64,000 bases of DNA from Chitinophagales bacterium (GTDB lineage: Bacteria > Bacteroidota > Bacteroidia > Chitinophagales > LD1): positions 1-64,000 of the forward strand of contig JAHCHW010000008.1 of NCBI GenBank assembly GCA_026129525.1. The letters are read 5' to 3'. The notes below the pieces were generated by a model. The model worked only from the letters and a program-made list of their open reading frames with translations, did not search any database and had not been told where the DNA came from. The stretch's first letter is position 1. Each line of letters starts with the position of its first letter. The position numbers and the translations under genes are program-made. This document shows, piece after piece, positions 34,231-42,857 of this stretch.

Positions 34231-36102
34231 GTGCGCACCCACAAGTCCCTCGAAGAAGTTCACGAAAGCATAGATACCACACAGGCGCAATCGCGCTGGA
34301 AACGGTTTTTCCTGTATGCCGGTCCGGCATTTTTGGTGGCTGTAGGCTACATGGACCCCGGCAACTGGGCTACCGATATTGCAGGCGGCAGCAAATACGG
34401 CTACTCGCTTTTGTGGGTATTGGTTATGAGTAACCTTATTGCCCTGTTGCTGCAAAGTTTGAGTGCACGCTTGGGCATAGTACGCGGGCGCGATTTGGCG
34501 CAGGCATCGCGCGAAACCTACCCCGCAGTAGTTAACTACTCGCTTTGGTTTTTGGCTGAAATTGCCATTGCCGCCTGCGACCTTGCCGAAGTACTCGGTA
34601 TGGCAATAGGCTTAAACCTCTTGTTCGGCTTTCCGCTTCTGTGGGGTGTTTCGCTGGCAGTGCTCGATACTTTCCTCATTCTTTTTTTGCAAAGCCGCGG
34701 CATGCGCTACATGGAAGCCCTCATTCTGGGTTTGGTAGCGCTCATTGGTGTATCATTCTTTGTTGAAATGACCTTCGCCAAACCCGATTTGGCAGAACTG
34801 GCTACCGGTTTTGTGCCCTCGCTGAAAGACTCCGGTGCGCTGTACATTGCCATAGGCATTATTGGCGCTACGGTTATGCCGCATAATTTGTATCTGCATT
34901 CATCGCTGGTGCAAACCCGCAGAAACAAAAAAGATGAAGCAGGCTTACGCACGGCTATCCGCTACAATTTTTTCGATTCGGCATTGGCGCTTAACCTCGC
35001 CTTTTTTGTAAACGCTTCCATTCTTGTGCTGGCAGCAGCAGTATTCTACAAACAAGGCTATCATGATATTGTAGAAATACAAGATGCCCACCGGATGCTC
35101 GAACCGCTGCTGGGCGAAAAACTGGCTCCTATACTTTTTGCCGTGGCATTGATTGCCGCAGGGCAAAGCTCCACCATTACCGGAACACTCGCAGGGCAAA
35201 TAGTCATGGAAGGCTACCTCGATTTGCGTATTGCGCCCTGGCTCCGAAGGCTGGTTACTCGCTTAGTGGCAGTAGTGCCTGCTTTCTTAGTTATATGGTT
35301 AATGGGCGAAGATAAAGTAGGCAACATGCTCATTCTATCGCAAGTAATACTCAGCTTGCAGTTGGGCTTTGCCATTATTCCGCTCATACATTTTGTAAGC
35401 GATAAAGAAAAAATGGGCGTGTTCGCCATTGGCAAAGTGGTTAAAACCTTGTCGTGGGTATCAGCAACGGTTATTGTGGGCTTAAACATTCAGTTATTGA
35501 TTGATACACTTACCGAATGGAGAGCAGCTTTGGCACAGAGCAGTTGGGTGTTTAACTTTGTTATTATGCCGGTGGTAATTATTGCGGCAATATTGCTGTT
35601 GTTAGTTATTTATTACGCGTTCCGCGGATTGGGCAAAGTGCGCGAAGCCAAAGTGCCGCACGGCAAAGCCATGCACATCCCGACTATTCAAAAGAAACAA
35701 TACGCGCGCATTGCCATTTGTGTTGATTTTACCGACAGCGATGTAAAAGCCCTTACCGAAGGTGTTTCGCAAGGAAATACCGAAACTGTTTTTCACTTGA
35801 TACATGTGGTGGAAACAGCCGGAGCGCGCTCCTATGGCGAGCACATAAGCGACCACGAAACCGATGAAGACATTGCCCAACTGAAAGTGTATGCCGACAA
35901 CCTGCGTGCACAAGGTTACCAAGTGGAAGAGAAAATAGGATATGGCAACCCCAAAAAAGAAATACCGCGTATTGTAGAAGAAACTGCTGCCGATTTACTG
36001 GTAATAGGCAGGCATGGGCACCGCAGTTTTATGGATATAGTGTTGGGCGAAACTATTGACTCTGTCCGCCACTCCGTTAAATGCCCGGTGCTGGTGGTGT
36101 AA
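34231..36102 (+). CDS. mntH: Nramp divalent metal transporter fused to a UspA domain, 623 aa
   Basis: Residues ~25-470 form an Nramp/MntH transporter with about 11 membrane segments. The metal-site motifs DPGN (42-45) and MPHN (216-219) are intact, and GQSSTITGTLAGQ is also seen. It would import Mn2+ or Fe2+ with protons across the inner membrane. Residues ~488-623 are a universal stress protein domain (IAICVDFTDSDVKALTEG, VIGRHGHRSFMDIVLGETID), which in UspA relatives binds ATP through G-x-x-G-H. Such C-terminal UspA fusions may sense nucleotide state. GTG at 34231 is used because no ATG fits the N-terminus. The palindrome at 34203-34222 suggests metal-dependent repression. Confidence 0.94.
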   Translation: MRTHKSLEEVHESIDTTQAQSRWKRFFLYAGPAFLVAVGYMDPGNWATDIAGGSKYGYSLLWVLVMSNLIALLLQSLSARLGIVRGRDLAQASRETYPAVVNYSLWFLAEIAIAACDLAEVLGMAIGLNLLFGFPLLWGVSLAVLDTFLILFLQSRGMRYMEALILGLVALIGVSFFVEMTFAKPDLAELATGFVPSLKDSGALYIAIGIIGATVMPHNLYLHSSLVQTRRNKKDEAGLRTAIRYNFFDSALALNLAFFVNASILVLAAAVFYKQGYHDIVEIQDAHRMLEPLLGEKLAPILFAVALIAAGQSSTITGTLAGQIVMEGYLDLRIAPWLRRLVTRLVAVVPAFLVIWLMGEDKVGNMLILSQVILSLQLGFAIIPLIHFVSDKEKMGVFAIGKVVKTLSWVSATVIVGLNIQLLIDTLTEWRAALAQSSWVFNFVIMPVVIIAAILLLLVIYYAFRGLGKVREAKVPHGKAMHIPTIQKKQYARIAICVDFTDSDVKALTEGVSQGNTETVFHLIHVVETAGARSYGEHISDHETDEDIAQLKVYADNLRAQGYQVEEKIGYGNPKKEIPRIVEETAADLLVIGRHGHRSFMDIVLGETIDSVRHSVKCPVLVV

Positions 36103-36114
36103 TTATTGTTTTCC

Positions 36115-36305
36115 CGCTGCACTCTCGCGGAATGCCGCTGCACTTTACTTCAAACCTGTAGCATCACTTGAAATTTCTCTGCACTTTATCTAAAACCCGC
36201 TGCACTCACAATATTTGCCGCTGCACTTTACCTAAAGCTCGCTGCACTTACCCTACAGGTTCTGCACTTCATCAAAAACTTGCCGCACTCACCCCGAACG
36301 TCACT
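36115..36305. repeat. Nine-copy 20-21 bp imperfect tandem array, GCTGCACT core
   Basis: GCACT (or a close variant) starts at 36119, 36140, 36161, 36181, 36202, 36223, 36244, 36264 and 36285, with steps of 20 or 21 bp. The unit is near GCTGCACTTTAYCTAAAA plus 2-3 bases. The copy at 36161 (GCATCACT) is the most divergent. The array begins 12 bp after the mntH stop and ends ~145 bp before the thioesterase start. The 20-bp steps break any reading frame, so translation as a 7-residue repeat is unlikely. Spacing is two helical turns. Confidence 0.8.
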
Positions 36306-36450
36306 ATACCATACAGCAAACTCGTTCCTTTTGTCACAGCAGGTGTTTCATTGCATAGCTTAGAAAAACCCGTTATATGCCTTACTCAGTGAGGTGAGAA
36401 ACACGTTTATTACACCTCAATCCCCTCAATTTTTTCAACTTTGCGCTCTT

Positions 36451-36849
36451 GTGAAACCGGTTTTTAAAATAGGTGATAAAAAACAATTTACCCGAACCGT
36501 TCGGGAAGAAGATACCGCTGCTTTCGATAGCGGAGAGGTACACCCCGTTTATGCCACCTTTGCCCTTACCCGCGATGCCGAATGGAGCAGCCGCCTGTTT
36601 GTACTCGACATGAAAGAACCGCACGAAGAAGGCATAGGCACCTTTGTAAACGTGCGCCATGTTTCACCTGCTTTTGTGGGGCAGCAGGTAGTGTTTGAAG
36701 CCGTAATTGACGAACTGAAAGACAACGAAATAAACTGCTCCTTTACTGCCAAGGCAGATGGCCGCCTTGTTGCCGAAGGAAGAACAGGGCAAAAAATTTT
36801 ACCCAAAGAACGAATTGAAAAACTTTTTGAATCGCTGAATAATGCTTGA
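36451..36849 (+). CDS. Hotdog-fold thioesterase family protein, 132 aa
   Basis: The sequence KPVFKIGDKKQFTRTVREED, HPVYATFALTRDAEWSSRLF, GTFVNVRHVSPAFVGQQVVF and LVAEGRTGQKIL follows the pattern of small hotdog thioesterases such as the FlK (fluoroacetyl-CoA thioesterase-like) group. It would hydrolyse an acyl-CoA. The frame is open from 36394, but GTG at 36451 starts exactly where family-like sequence begins and is preferred. It overlaps smpB by 8 bp, so the two are co-translated. Substrate unknown. Confidence 0.85.
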   Translation: MKPVFKIGDKKQFTRTVREEDTAAFDSGEVHPVYATFALTRDAEWSSRLFVLDMKEPHEEGIGTFVNVRHVSPAFVGQQVVFEAVIDELKDNEINCSFTAKADGRLVAEGRTGQKILPKERIEKLFESLNNA

Positions 36850-37303
36850 ACCTAACCGAATAAACATACGTAACAAACGTGCCGGGTTCGACTTTGAAAT
36901 ACTACAAAGTTTCGAAGCAGGCATAGTGCTCACAGGCAGCGAAATAAAATCTATCCGCAACGGAGGCGGCAGCATTAACGAGGCATTCTGCATAATACGC
37001 GATGGAGAACTGTTCATTAAAAACATGAACATCCCCGAATACTCACACGGCTCCTACGCCAACCACGAACCTACCCGCCTCCGAAAACTATTGCTTAAAA
37101 AAAGAGAGCTTGAAAAAATAGATGCCAAAATCCGCGAGAAAGGTTTCTCCATTATTCCCGTGCGCTTATTTATGAGTGAGCGCGGTTTTGCCAAAATGGA
37201 AGTAGCACTGGCACGGGGCAAAAAGAAATTCGACAAGCGCGATAGCCTTAAACAGAAAGAAACAAAACGCGAAATGGAAAGGGTACTTAAAAAGTACCGT
37301 TAA
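36842..37303 (+). CDS. smpB: SsrA-binding protein SmpB
   Basis: The 153 residues are full length for SmpB, the partner of tmRNA in rescue of stalled ribosomes. Signature regions are NKRAGFDFEILQSFEAGIVL, GSEIKSIRNG, FIKNMNIPEYSHG, RLRKLLLKKRELEKI and the basic tail KKFDKRDSLKQKETKREMER. It starts inside the thioesterase gene (8-bp overlap). Its stop codon overlaps that of the convergent OmpA-like gene by 4 bp, and a GGTACTT-AAA-AAGTACC hairpin (37282-37298) covers its last codons. tmRNA itself is not in the window. Confidence 0.98.
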   Translation: MLEPNRINIRNKRAGFDFEILQSFEAGIVLTGSEIKSIRNGGGSINEAFCIIRDGELFIKNMNIPEYSHGSYANHEPTRLRKLLLKKRELEKIDAKIREKGFSIIPVRLFMSERGFAKMEVALARGKKKFDKRDSLKQKETKREMERVLKKYR

Positions 37304-37995
37304 AAGTTTATTACTCGGAACTCCGCCACACGGTTCAAGGTGTACACCTCTTCGGGGTAAACCGTAGGGCTGTTGCAGTTGCAGCCGGCAAGCTGGTTTT
37401 CTTTTCCGTAGTTTTTAACTGTAACTCGTTTGGCTAAGTCGCCTTTGGTAGCAAAGTATTCTTTAATGGCATTGTAACGCATGGCGGCAATATCGTCTGA
37501 TTCGTTGCAGTCGGCACGCACGGCAATTTCAATAGTTAACTGCGGAGAATTTTTCAGCGCAATCAGCGTATTGGCTAAAGCCATTTTATCGTTGCCGTTC
37601 AGTTCGGTTCTGCCGCGGTCGAAGTAAATATTCGAAAGATGAACCTGACTGTTAATCTTTACTTTCTCTAACCCTATCTCCTTAAAAGTAGGTTTCAGAA
37701 TTTCAACACCGTTCAAAAAGTAAGAGTACGTAATGTATTTAACTCCTTCCTCTTTGCTGTGTTTACCAATATCAATCCGGTAGCGGTTGTCGGCTTTAAG
37801 TTCCAACGAAACATACCCTAAACTATTTGTAGCCACCATTTGGCTTTTGCCTTCGGTAAGGTCAATGGCTCTTACGTAGGCATCGGCTATGGGTGTTTGG
37901 GAATTTTGCTCAACTATGCGAAGGCTGTACGAAATGTTATCGGCAAATGCCTGAAATGACAGGAGAACGATAACGATGGGTAGAAACTTTTTCAT
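37300..37995 (-). CDS. OmpA-like periplasmic/outer-membrane protein, 231 aa
   Basis: A signal peptide (MKKFLPIVIVLLSFQAFA) is followed by a carboxypeptidase-regulatory-like beta domain (SLRIVEQNSQTPIADAYVRA, GYVSLELKADNRYRIDIGK) and a C-terminal OmpA-like region (LSNIYFDRGRTELNGNDKMA, LTIEIAVRADCNESDDIAAMR, KRVTVKNYGKE). The usual peptidoglycan-binding Asp/Arg motif is only partly kept (RADCNESD-x-AAMRYNA). The C-terminus contains a CNC motif, LAGCNCNSP. It is probably envelope-anchored. The frame converges on smpB and overlaps it by 4 bp. Confidence 0.85.
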   Translation of the reverse strand: MKKFLPIVIVLLSFQAFADNISYSLRIVEQNSQTPIADAYVRAIDLTEGKSQMVATNSLGYVSLELKADNRYRIDIGKHSKEEGVKYITYSYFLNGVEILKPTFKEIGLEKVKINSQVHLSNIYFDRGRTELNGNDKMALANTLIALKNSPQLTIEIAVRADCNESDDIAAMRYNAIKEYFATKGDLAKRVTVKNYGKENQLAGCNCNSPTVYPEEVYTLNRVAEFRVINF

Positions 37996-38007
37996 AGTGG
38001 TGTGGTT

Positions 38008-38739
38008 TTAAAAAACTTTGCCTTTTAACATCGGAACAAAGGCGAATTTTCCGAACTCTTCTGTGCCATATTGGTCTTCGCCTTGCTTGGTAATACGAAG
38101 CATAATGCAGTTTGTTTCATTGCCAAACGGAAGAACCATAGTGCCGCCCACCTTCAGTTGTTTCAACAGCTTTTTGGGCAGTTCGGGCACAGCCGCGGTT
38201 ATCAGTATTTTATCGAAAGGAGCATACATAGGCAGCCCCTCAAACCCATCTCCGAAATAGCATCTTACGTTCTGATAACCAAGCCTTTCCAGCAATGGTC
38301 GGGTACGCTCGTACAGCTTGCGGTGGCGCTCAATTGTAAACACTTTTGCCCCTAAAACATCCAGTACTGCCGCCTGGTAGCCGCTGCCGGTGCCTATTTC
38401 CAGAATTTTTTCGCGGGGCTGCACTTGCAGCAGTTCCGACTGCCGGGCTACGGTATAAGGCTGCGATATAGTTTGCCCTTCGCCAATTTGGAAGGCAATA
38501 TCCTTGTATGCTTCCGTTTCATGAAAAACCGTGTCTCCCTCTCCGAAAAAAAGATGGCGGGGCACTGTTTCAATGGCGGCTAAAACATTTTTATCGGTTA
38601 TGGGCGGGCGGTTCAGTTCTTTACGCCTGCTGCCGTTAGGGTATTCAACCAAGTGATACTTCTCTTCGGCTAATTGTTTGGCTAACTCTTTCCGCAAACC
38701 CTTATGGCGGTACGTATCATTCTGCTGCATAGCTACCAT
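38008..38739 (-). CDS. pcm: Protein-L-isoaspartate O-methyltransferase, 243 aa
   Basis: A repair enzyme that methylates isoaspartyl residues with S-adenosylmethionine. Motifs: VPRHLFFGEGDTVFHETEAY, IGEGQTISQPYTVARQSELL (substrate site), ILEIGTGSGYQAAVLDVLGA (SAM site), FDKILITAAVPELPKKLLKQL and GGTMVLPFG. The start is taken at 38739 (MVAMQQND); the Met at 38730 is equally good, and the frame opens at 38793. It is 12 bp upstream of the OmpA-like gene on the same strand. Confidence 0.96.
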   Translation of the reverse strand: MVAMQQNDTYRHKGLRKELAKQLAEEKYHLVEYPNGSRRKELNRPPITDKNVLAAIETVPRHLFFGEGDTVFHETEAYKDIAFQIGEGQTISQPYTVARQSELLQVQPREKILEIGTGSGYQAAVLDVLGAKVFTIERHRKLYERTRPLLERLGYQNVRCYFGDGFEGLPMYAPFDKILITAAVPELPKKLLKQLKVGGTMVLPFGNETNCIMLRITKQGEDQYGTEEFGKFAFVPMLKGKVF

Positions 38740-38887
38740 CGGGGTGTAAATCAAACGAATAGAAGGCTTGGGAGTACCTTGGTTTTTAAACACATACGTC
38801 CCTTCTTTGCCACAGAATAGGACAATACCGCATCGGCTGTTTTTATAGATTTACGCCCTATTTCGGGCAAAAACAGAAACTTACGAT

Positions 38888-40291
38888 ATGGGAGATATTA
38901 AATTCGGAACGGATGGTTGGCGCGCCATAATTGCCAAAGATTTTACGGTTGATAATGTTAAACGGGTAGCCAAAGCCACTGCCGATTGGGTACTTGCCCG
39001 CCATCCGCAGGCAACTATTGTAATAGGGTTCGACTGCCGCTTTGCCGGACCGCTTTTTGCTCACGCAGCCATCAATGTTTTTTGTCGCCACGGCATTAGA
39101 GTGTTTTTCGATAAGCACTTTGTTTCCACCCCCATGATTTCGCTTGCTGCCCGCAACCTCGGCTGCGAACTGGGCGTTATCCTCACTGCCAGCCACAACC
39201 CGCCTTCGTACAACGGCTATAAACTGAAAGCCAAACATGGCGGCCCGCTTATTCAACAATACATTACCGAAGTTGAAAACCTGATACCCGATACCTACGC
39301 CTGCGAAGATTTAACGCTTGAAGAATGGGAGCAACAAGGTTTGCTGGAGTTTGTTGATTTGGAACAGATGTATTACGAGCATGTAGCCGAAAACTTCGAT
39401 TTAGAAGCTATCAACGAATCATCGAACCCGGTAGTGGCGTACGATGCCATGTATGGTGCCGGGCAAAGCATTTTTCCCCGCCTTATGCCCCATGCCGATT
39501 TTCTGCACTGCGAATACAATCCTTCCTTTTATGGTGTTGCTCCTGAACCCATCCCCAAAAACCTGAAGGAACTGGAAAATTACCTGCGCGAAATGAAACA
39601 TGTTGACTTAGCCATTGCCACCGATGGGGATGCCGACCGCATTGGTTTATACGATGGCAAAGGGAAATTTATTGATGCCCATCACGTAATTCTGTTGCTC
39701 ATTCACATACTGCATAAGTACAAAGAGATGAACGGCAAGGTGGTTATCGCTTTTTCGGTTTCCAACAAAGTGAAAAAACTATGCGAAGCCTACGGCATAC
39801 CTGTACAAGTTACCAAAATAGGCTTCAAATACATTTGCGAAATAATGCAACACGAAGATGTGCTGGTAGGGGGCGAAGAAAGCGGAGGTATTGCCGTAAA
39901 AGGACACATACCCGAGCGCGATGGTATTTGGGACGGACTGGTAATTGTTGAGCACCTTGTAAAATCAGGGCAAACCCTGCAGGAACTTATTCAGGAAGTA
40001 TATGATGTAGTAGGTAAATTCAGCTACAACCGCGAAGACCTGCACCTGAAAGAGGAGCAGAAGCAACAAATAATGGACAACTGCAAAAAAGGCGCTTATG
40101 CCTCCTTTGGTGATATTCCCGTTACCAAAGTAGAAGATACGGACGGCTATAAGTTTTACCTGCAAGACGAAGAAACCCTGATGCTGCGCGCCAGCGGAAC
40201 GGAACCCGTACTGCGCGTATATGCCGAAGCCGGCAGCGAAGAACGCGTAGAGGAAATACTGCGTAAAGCAAAAACTGAGTTATTAGGGTAA
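38888..40291 (+). CDS. Phosphoglucomutase/phosphomannomutase family protein, 467 aa
   Basis: An alpha-D-phosphohexomutase. The catalytic phosphoserine loop is TASHNPPSYNGYKLK, the Mg-binding loop DGDADRIGLYD, the sugar-binding loop GGEESGGIAVKGH, and the phosphate-binding loop RASGTEPVLRVYAEA. It interconverts hexose 1- and 6-phosphates for glycan and envelope synthesis. Substrate (glucose, mannose or glucosamine) cannot be fixed by eye. It is divergent from pcm, with 148 bp between the starts. Confidence 0.95.
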   Translation: MGDIKFGTDGWRAIIAKDFTVDNVKRVAKATADWVLARHPQATIVIGFDCRFAGPLFAHAAINVFCRHGIRVFFDKHFVSTPMISLAARNLGCELGVILTASHNPPSYNGYKLKAKHGGPLIQQYITEVENLIPDTYACEDLTLEEWEQQGLLEFVDLEQMYYEHVAENFDLEAINESSNPVVAYDAMYGAGQSIFPRLMPHADFLHCEYNPSFYGVAPEPIPKNLKELENYLREMKHVDLAIATDGDADRIGLYDGKGKFIDAHHVILLLIHILHKYKEMNGKVVIAFSVSNKVKKLCEAYGIPVQVTKIGFKYICEIMQHEDVLVGGEESGGIAVKGHIPERDGIWDGLVIVEHLVKSGQTLQELIQEVYDVVGKFSYNREDLHLKEEQKQQIMDNCKKGAYASFGDIPVTKVEDTDGYKFYLQDEETLMLRASGTEPVLRVYAEAGSEERVEEILRKAKTELLG

Positions 40292-40336
40292 ATGCTATTG
40301 AGTTTTAGCGATTGTATGAACTGTGATGTGTGTATA

Positions 40337-41641
40337 TTATGTACTCTCGTCATAAATGCCAGGTGCTAAATCTTTAATAGACCCAAAGCCGATAACATCT
40401 TTCATAACCGGCTTATCAAGCAGTTCGGCAGCCGATTGAATTTTTTCAAACCCGAACTTGTCGCGCACATTGTAAACGGCTCTTCGCAGTTTATCGTTCC
40501 GCTGGTAGTTTTCGAACATGGAATACTGCTGCAAACCTTCCTGCACAAAATCCGATACCCAAATACTCATTCGTCCTAAATCGCTGTTCATCACTTTTTC
40601 TCCGTTGAGTGTTTCTTCCAATTGTTTTATACGTTGTTGTATAATTTCATTCAAATCGTTACCGCCTTGCAGTGGAATATCGGTATGTACACGGTCATTC
40701 CAATAGTATCCTGTTTTGTAAGTGAAAGAGAACCCAAGCGAGTGGCAAAACACTTCCTGTGTCATCATTCTCTTTTCCAATTGCAAACAAAGCGCATAAA
40801 GAATGTCGTGCAATGTTTCTGCCGAAGCGCGTTGCTCAGCAGAAATTTGCCGCATTGCCTGCATGGATTTGTACTTGCTTTCGGAGCGCATATCTACCTC
40901 CATAAAGTTGAGGCGATAATGCCAGAAGTGTCCAACTATACTTTTACAAGCACGTTTTAAAACCATTGGTTGTGCATGGCGCAATTGCAGCGGAGAGTGA
41001 ATACCTCCCATTACTAACCGTGCCGCCATTTTTTTCGAAATGCCGGGCAGGTCGGTAAGTGCAAGTGTTGAAAGAACCTCATCAATGTTTTCGGGAGTTA
41101 TTAGCACTAACCCGTCCGGTTTCTGCAATTCAGTGCCGAGCTTTGCAAGAAACTCATTGGGCGCAATACCGATAGAGCAGGTAAGATAATCACCTACTTC
41201 TTCCTTTATTTTTTTCTTGATTTCCAATGCCAACTGCCGCATATCCCTATACACTAACTGGTACGATGAAAAATTGATAACCGCCTCGTCAATACTGAAA
41301 GGGATTACTTCGTCTGAAAAGTTGCGAAGAGTTTTAATAAGCCGCCTGTGAAACTCGCGGTAGCGATTAGGGTTTGTTTCTAAGGGAACAAACTGCGGAC
41401 ACTGTTTTAACATGTCGGAAAGCCGGGCGGGTTTAAGCCCCATAGCCTTGGCAGTTTTGGAAAGCGCAATTACGGAACCTTCTCTGCCGGTGTAAACGCA
41501 TACTCCCACAGGGCGTTCGCGCAGCCAATAGTTTACCTGTTGCTCACAACTCGGAAAAAACGAGTTCATGTCCACAAACATGATAGTGGGTTTAAGGTTG
41601 GCAGTACTTATATGGTTTTGATAATAGCTCAATTTTGCCAC
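40337..41641 (-). CDS. Y-family DNA polymerase, atypical DinB-like, 434 aa
   Basis: A translesion polymerase. MFVDMNSFFPSCEQQVNYWL carries the first catalytic Asp, and FSIDEAVINFS the Asp-Glu pair. SIGIAPNEFLAKLGTELQKPDG (palm) and LPGISKKMAARLVMGGI (thumb helix-hairpin-helix) are clear. It differs from the second polymerase (56133-57353) in motif details, e.g. NSFFPSCEQ against DSFFVSVER, so the two are separate subfamilies. The C-terminal part (~300-430) includes VRDKFGFEKIQSA, similar to the little-finger end of other family members. No LexA-like gene lies beside this copy. Confidence 0.92.
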   Translation of the reverse strand: MAKLSYYQNHISTANLKPTIMFVDMNSFFPSCEQQVNYWLRERPVGVCVYTGREGSVIALSKTAKAMGLKPARLSDMLKQCPQFVPLETNPNRYREFHRRLIKTLRNFSDEVIPFSIDEAVINFSSYQLVYRDMRQLALEIKKKIKEEVGDYLTCSIGIAPNEFLAKLGTELQKPDGLVLITPENIDEVLSTLALTDLPGISKKMAARLVMGGIHSPLQLRHAQPMVLKRACKSIVGHFWHYRLNFMEVDMRSESKYKSMQAMRQISAEQRASAETLHDILYALCLQLEKRMMTQEVFCHSLGFSFTYKTGYYWNDRVHTDIPLQGGNDLNEIIQQRIKQLEETLNGEKVMNSDLGRMSIWVSDFVQEGLQQYSMFENYQRNDKLRRAVYNVRDKFGFEKIQSAAELLDKPVMKDVIGFGSIKDLAPGIYDEST

Positions 41642-41748
41642 AAATTTTAACCAAAGCTAATTATTTTAGTTTATTGAGGGCAAATTGATAACATATTAGC
41701 CTGAATTTTGGATCGCTCTACCAAACAGACTCAGGGATGATACACAGT

Positions 41749-42636
41749 TCAAGCCTTGGGGTGTGCTTTCCGATAAACTTCTTTCAGTTTATCAATGGTG
41801 TTATGCGTATAAACCTGCGTTGCAGCAAGGCTGGAATGACCGAGCAGTTCTTTTACGGCATTAATATCGGCTCCGTTATTCATTAAATGTGTAGCAAATG
41901 TATGCCGCAACACATGCGGACTTTTTTTGTTGATGGTGGTTACAAGGTTCAGATAGCGCTTCACAACAGCGTACACAAAAGCAGGTGGCAGTTTTTTTCC
42001 TTTGGCATTTACAAGCAAGTAATGCTCTTGTTGATTTGGTGCAACATTCTTTTTCTCTGACAAATATTGCTTAATAGATGAGAGCAATTGCGGATGCACC
42101 GGAATCAATCTTTCCTTATTTCCTTTTCCCAACACTTTTAATTGGGCATTGTAAGAATCAACATCGCTTTCTTTCAAATTTATCAACTCGCTTCTTCGCA
42201 TGCCTGTGCCATAGAGCAATTCTATAATCAGTTTTTCCAACATTCCCTCGTAGCCCTCGCTAAACTCAATGCTGTGCAAGAGCTTTTCTATGCCCGGTTG
42301 TTCTACAAATACCGGCAGCCGCTTGGAAGTTTTTGGCGCTTGAACTTTTTGCAAAGGATTCGCTTGAATTACTCCCTTTCTGAGCAAGTATTTGTAAAAC
42401 GATTTGAGTGTAGAAATTTTCCGGTTAATTGACCTTGGCGAAATTTTATCGCCCATCATTGCAACAATCCAATTCCTGATTTGTGAATGCTTCACTTGCG
42501 CAATATCTTCTTCTGCACCAATGAAAGCGGCAAACTGAAGCAAGTCGTTCTTGTAGCTTTCGTACGTATGCTGCGAATACCGCTTCTCGTAGCGGATGTA
42601 ATTTAAAAACGACTCAACTACAGGATTATGTGCCAC
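41749..42636 (-). CDS. xerC: Tyrosine recombinase XerC/XerD type, 295 aa
   Basis: Full-length Xer-type recombinase. The N-terminal SAM-like DNA-binding domain is ~6-90 (FLNYIRYEKRYSQHTYESYKN). The catalytic domain carries GTGMRRSELINLKESD (Arg), VLGKGNKERLIPVHP (Lys), HVLRHTFATHLMNNGADINAV (His-x-x-Arg), GHSSLAATQVYTHN (His and Tyr nucleophile). Length and N-terminus fit the housekeeping XerC/D that resolves chromosome dimers, not a phage integrase. No dif site was identified. The neighbouring tandem hairpins at 42699-42808 separate it from the giant gene upstream. Confidence 0.95.
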   Translation of the reverse strand: MAHNPVVESFLNYIRYEKRYSQHTYESYKNDLLQFAAFIGAEEDIAQVKHSQIRNWIVAMMGDKISPRSINRKISTLKSFYKYLLRKGVIQANPLQKVQAPKTSKRLPVFVEQPGIEKLLHSIEFSEGYEGMLEKLIIELLYGTGMRRSELINLKESDVDSYNAQLKVLGKGNKERLIPVHPQLLSSIKQYLSEKKNVAPNQQEHYLLVNAKGKKLPPAFVYAVVKRYLNLVTTINKKSPHVLRHTFATHLMNNGADINAVKELLGHSSLAATQVYTHNTIDKLKEVYRKAHPKA

Positions 42637-42698
42637 GCTATAAAAGTAACACCATTAGTTACTTGCTTTTTAAACTCAGTGGAACTTTAATAAACAAC

Positions 42699-42736
42699 CG
42701 GTTGCTATTGTGTAGCGTACTGCACAATAGCAACCG
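42699..42736 (-). terminator. Second hairpin between the giant gene and xerC
   Basis: CGGTTGCTATTGTG (42699-42712) and CACAATAGCAACCG (42723-42736) are perfect 14-bp arms around a 10-nt loop. On the minus strand it is followed by a T-rich stretch (GTTGTTTATT). Together with the hairpin at 42780 it forms a tandem terminator. Confidence 0.65.
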
Positions 42737-42779
42737 ATTGACTTGTATGGAATTGTAACCTAAACACTCTAACAACAAA

Positions 42780-42808
42780 ATCCCGCTCTCAAATACTGAG
42801 AGCGGGAT
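42780..42808 (-). terminator. Strong hairpin terminator after the SBBP protein gene
   Basis: ATCCCGCTCTCA (42780-42791) and TGAGAGCGGGAT (42797-42808) form perfect 12-bp arms with a 5-nt loop. On the minus strand the stem is followed by TTTTGTTGTT. It lies 50 bp after the stop at 42858. Confidence 0.9.
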
Positions 42809-42857
42809 AAAACAAAACTCAACTCGAAACACTACTCTTTGGTGAGCACGAAAAGTT

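Noticed and set aside
36115..36305. CRISPR array
   Set aside because: Units are 20-21 bp and contiguous with no unique spacers, and no cas gene is present.
36168..36392. A 74-aa coding frame through the 21-bp array
   Set aside because: It changes phase relative to the repeat wherever a 20-bp step occurs, has no family resemblance and starts inside the array.
41749..42636. Xer-type gene as a phage or integron integrase marking a mobile island
   Set aside because: Length and domains fit housekeeping XerC/D, neighbours are ordinary chromosomal genes, and no att repeats were seen.
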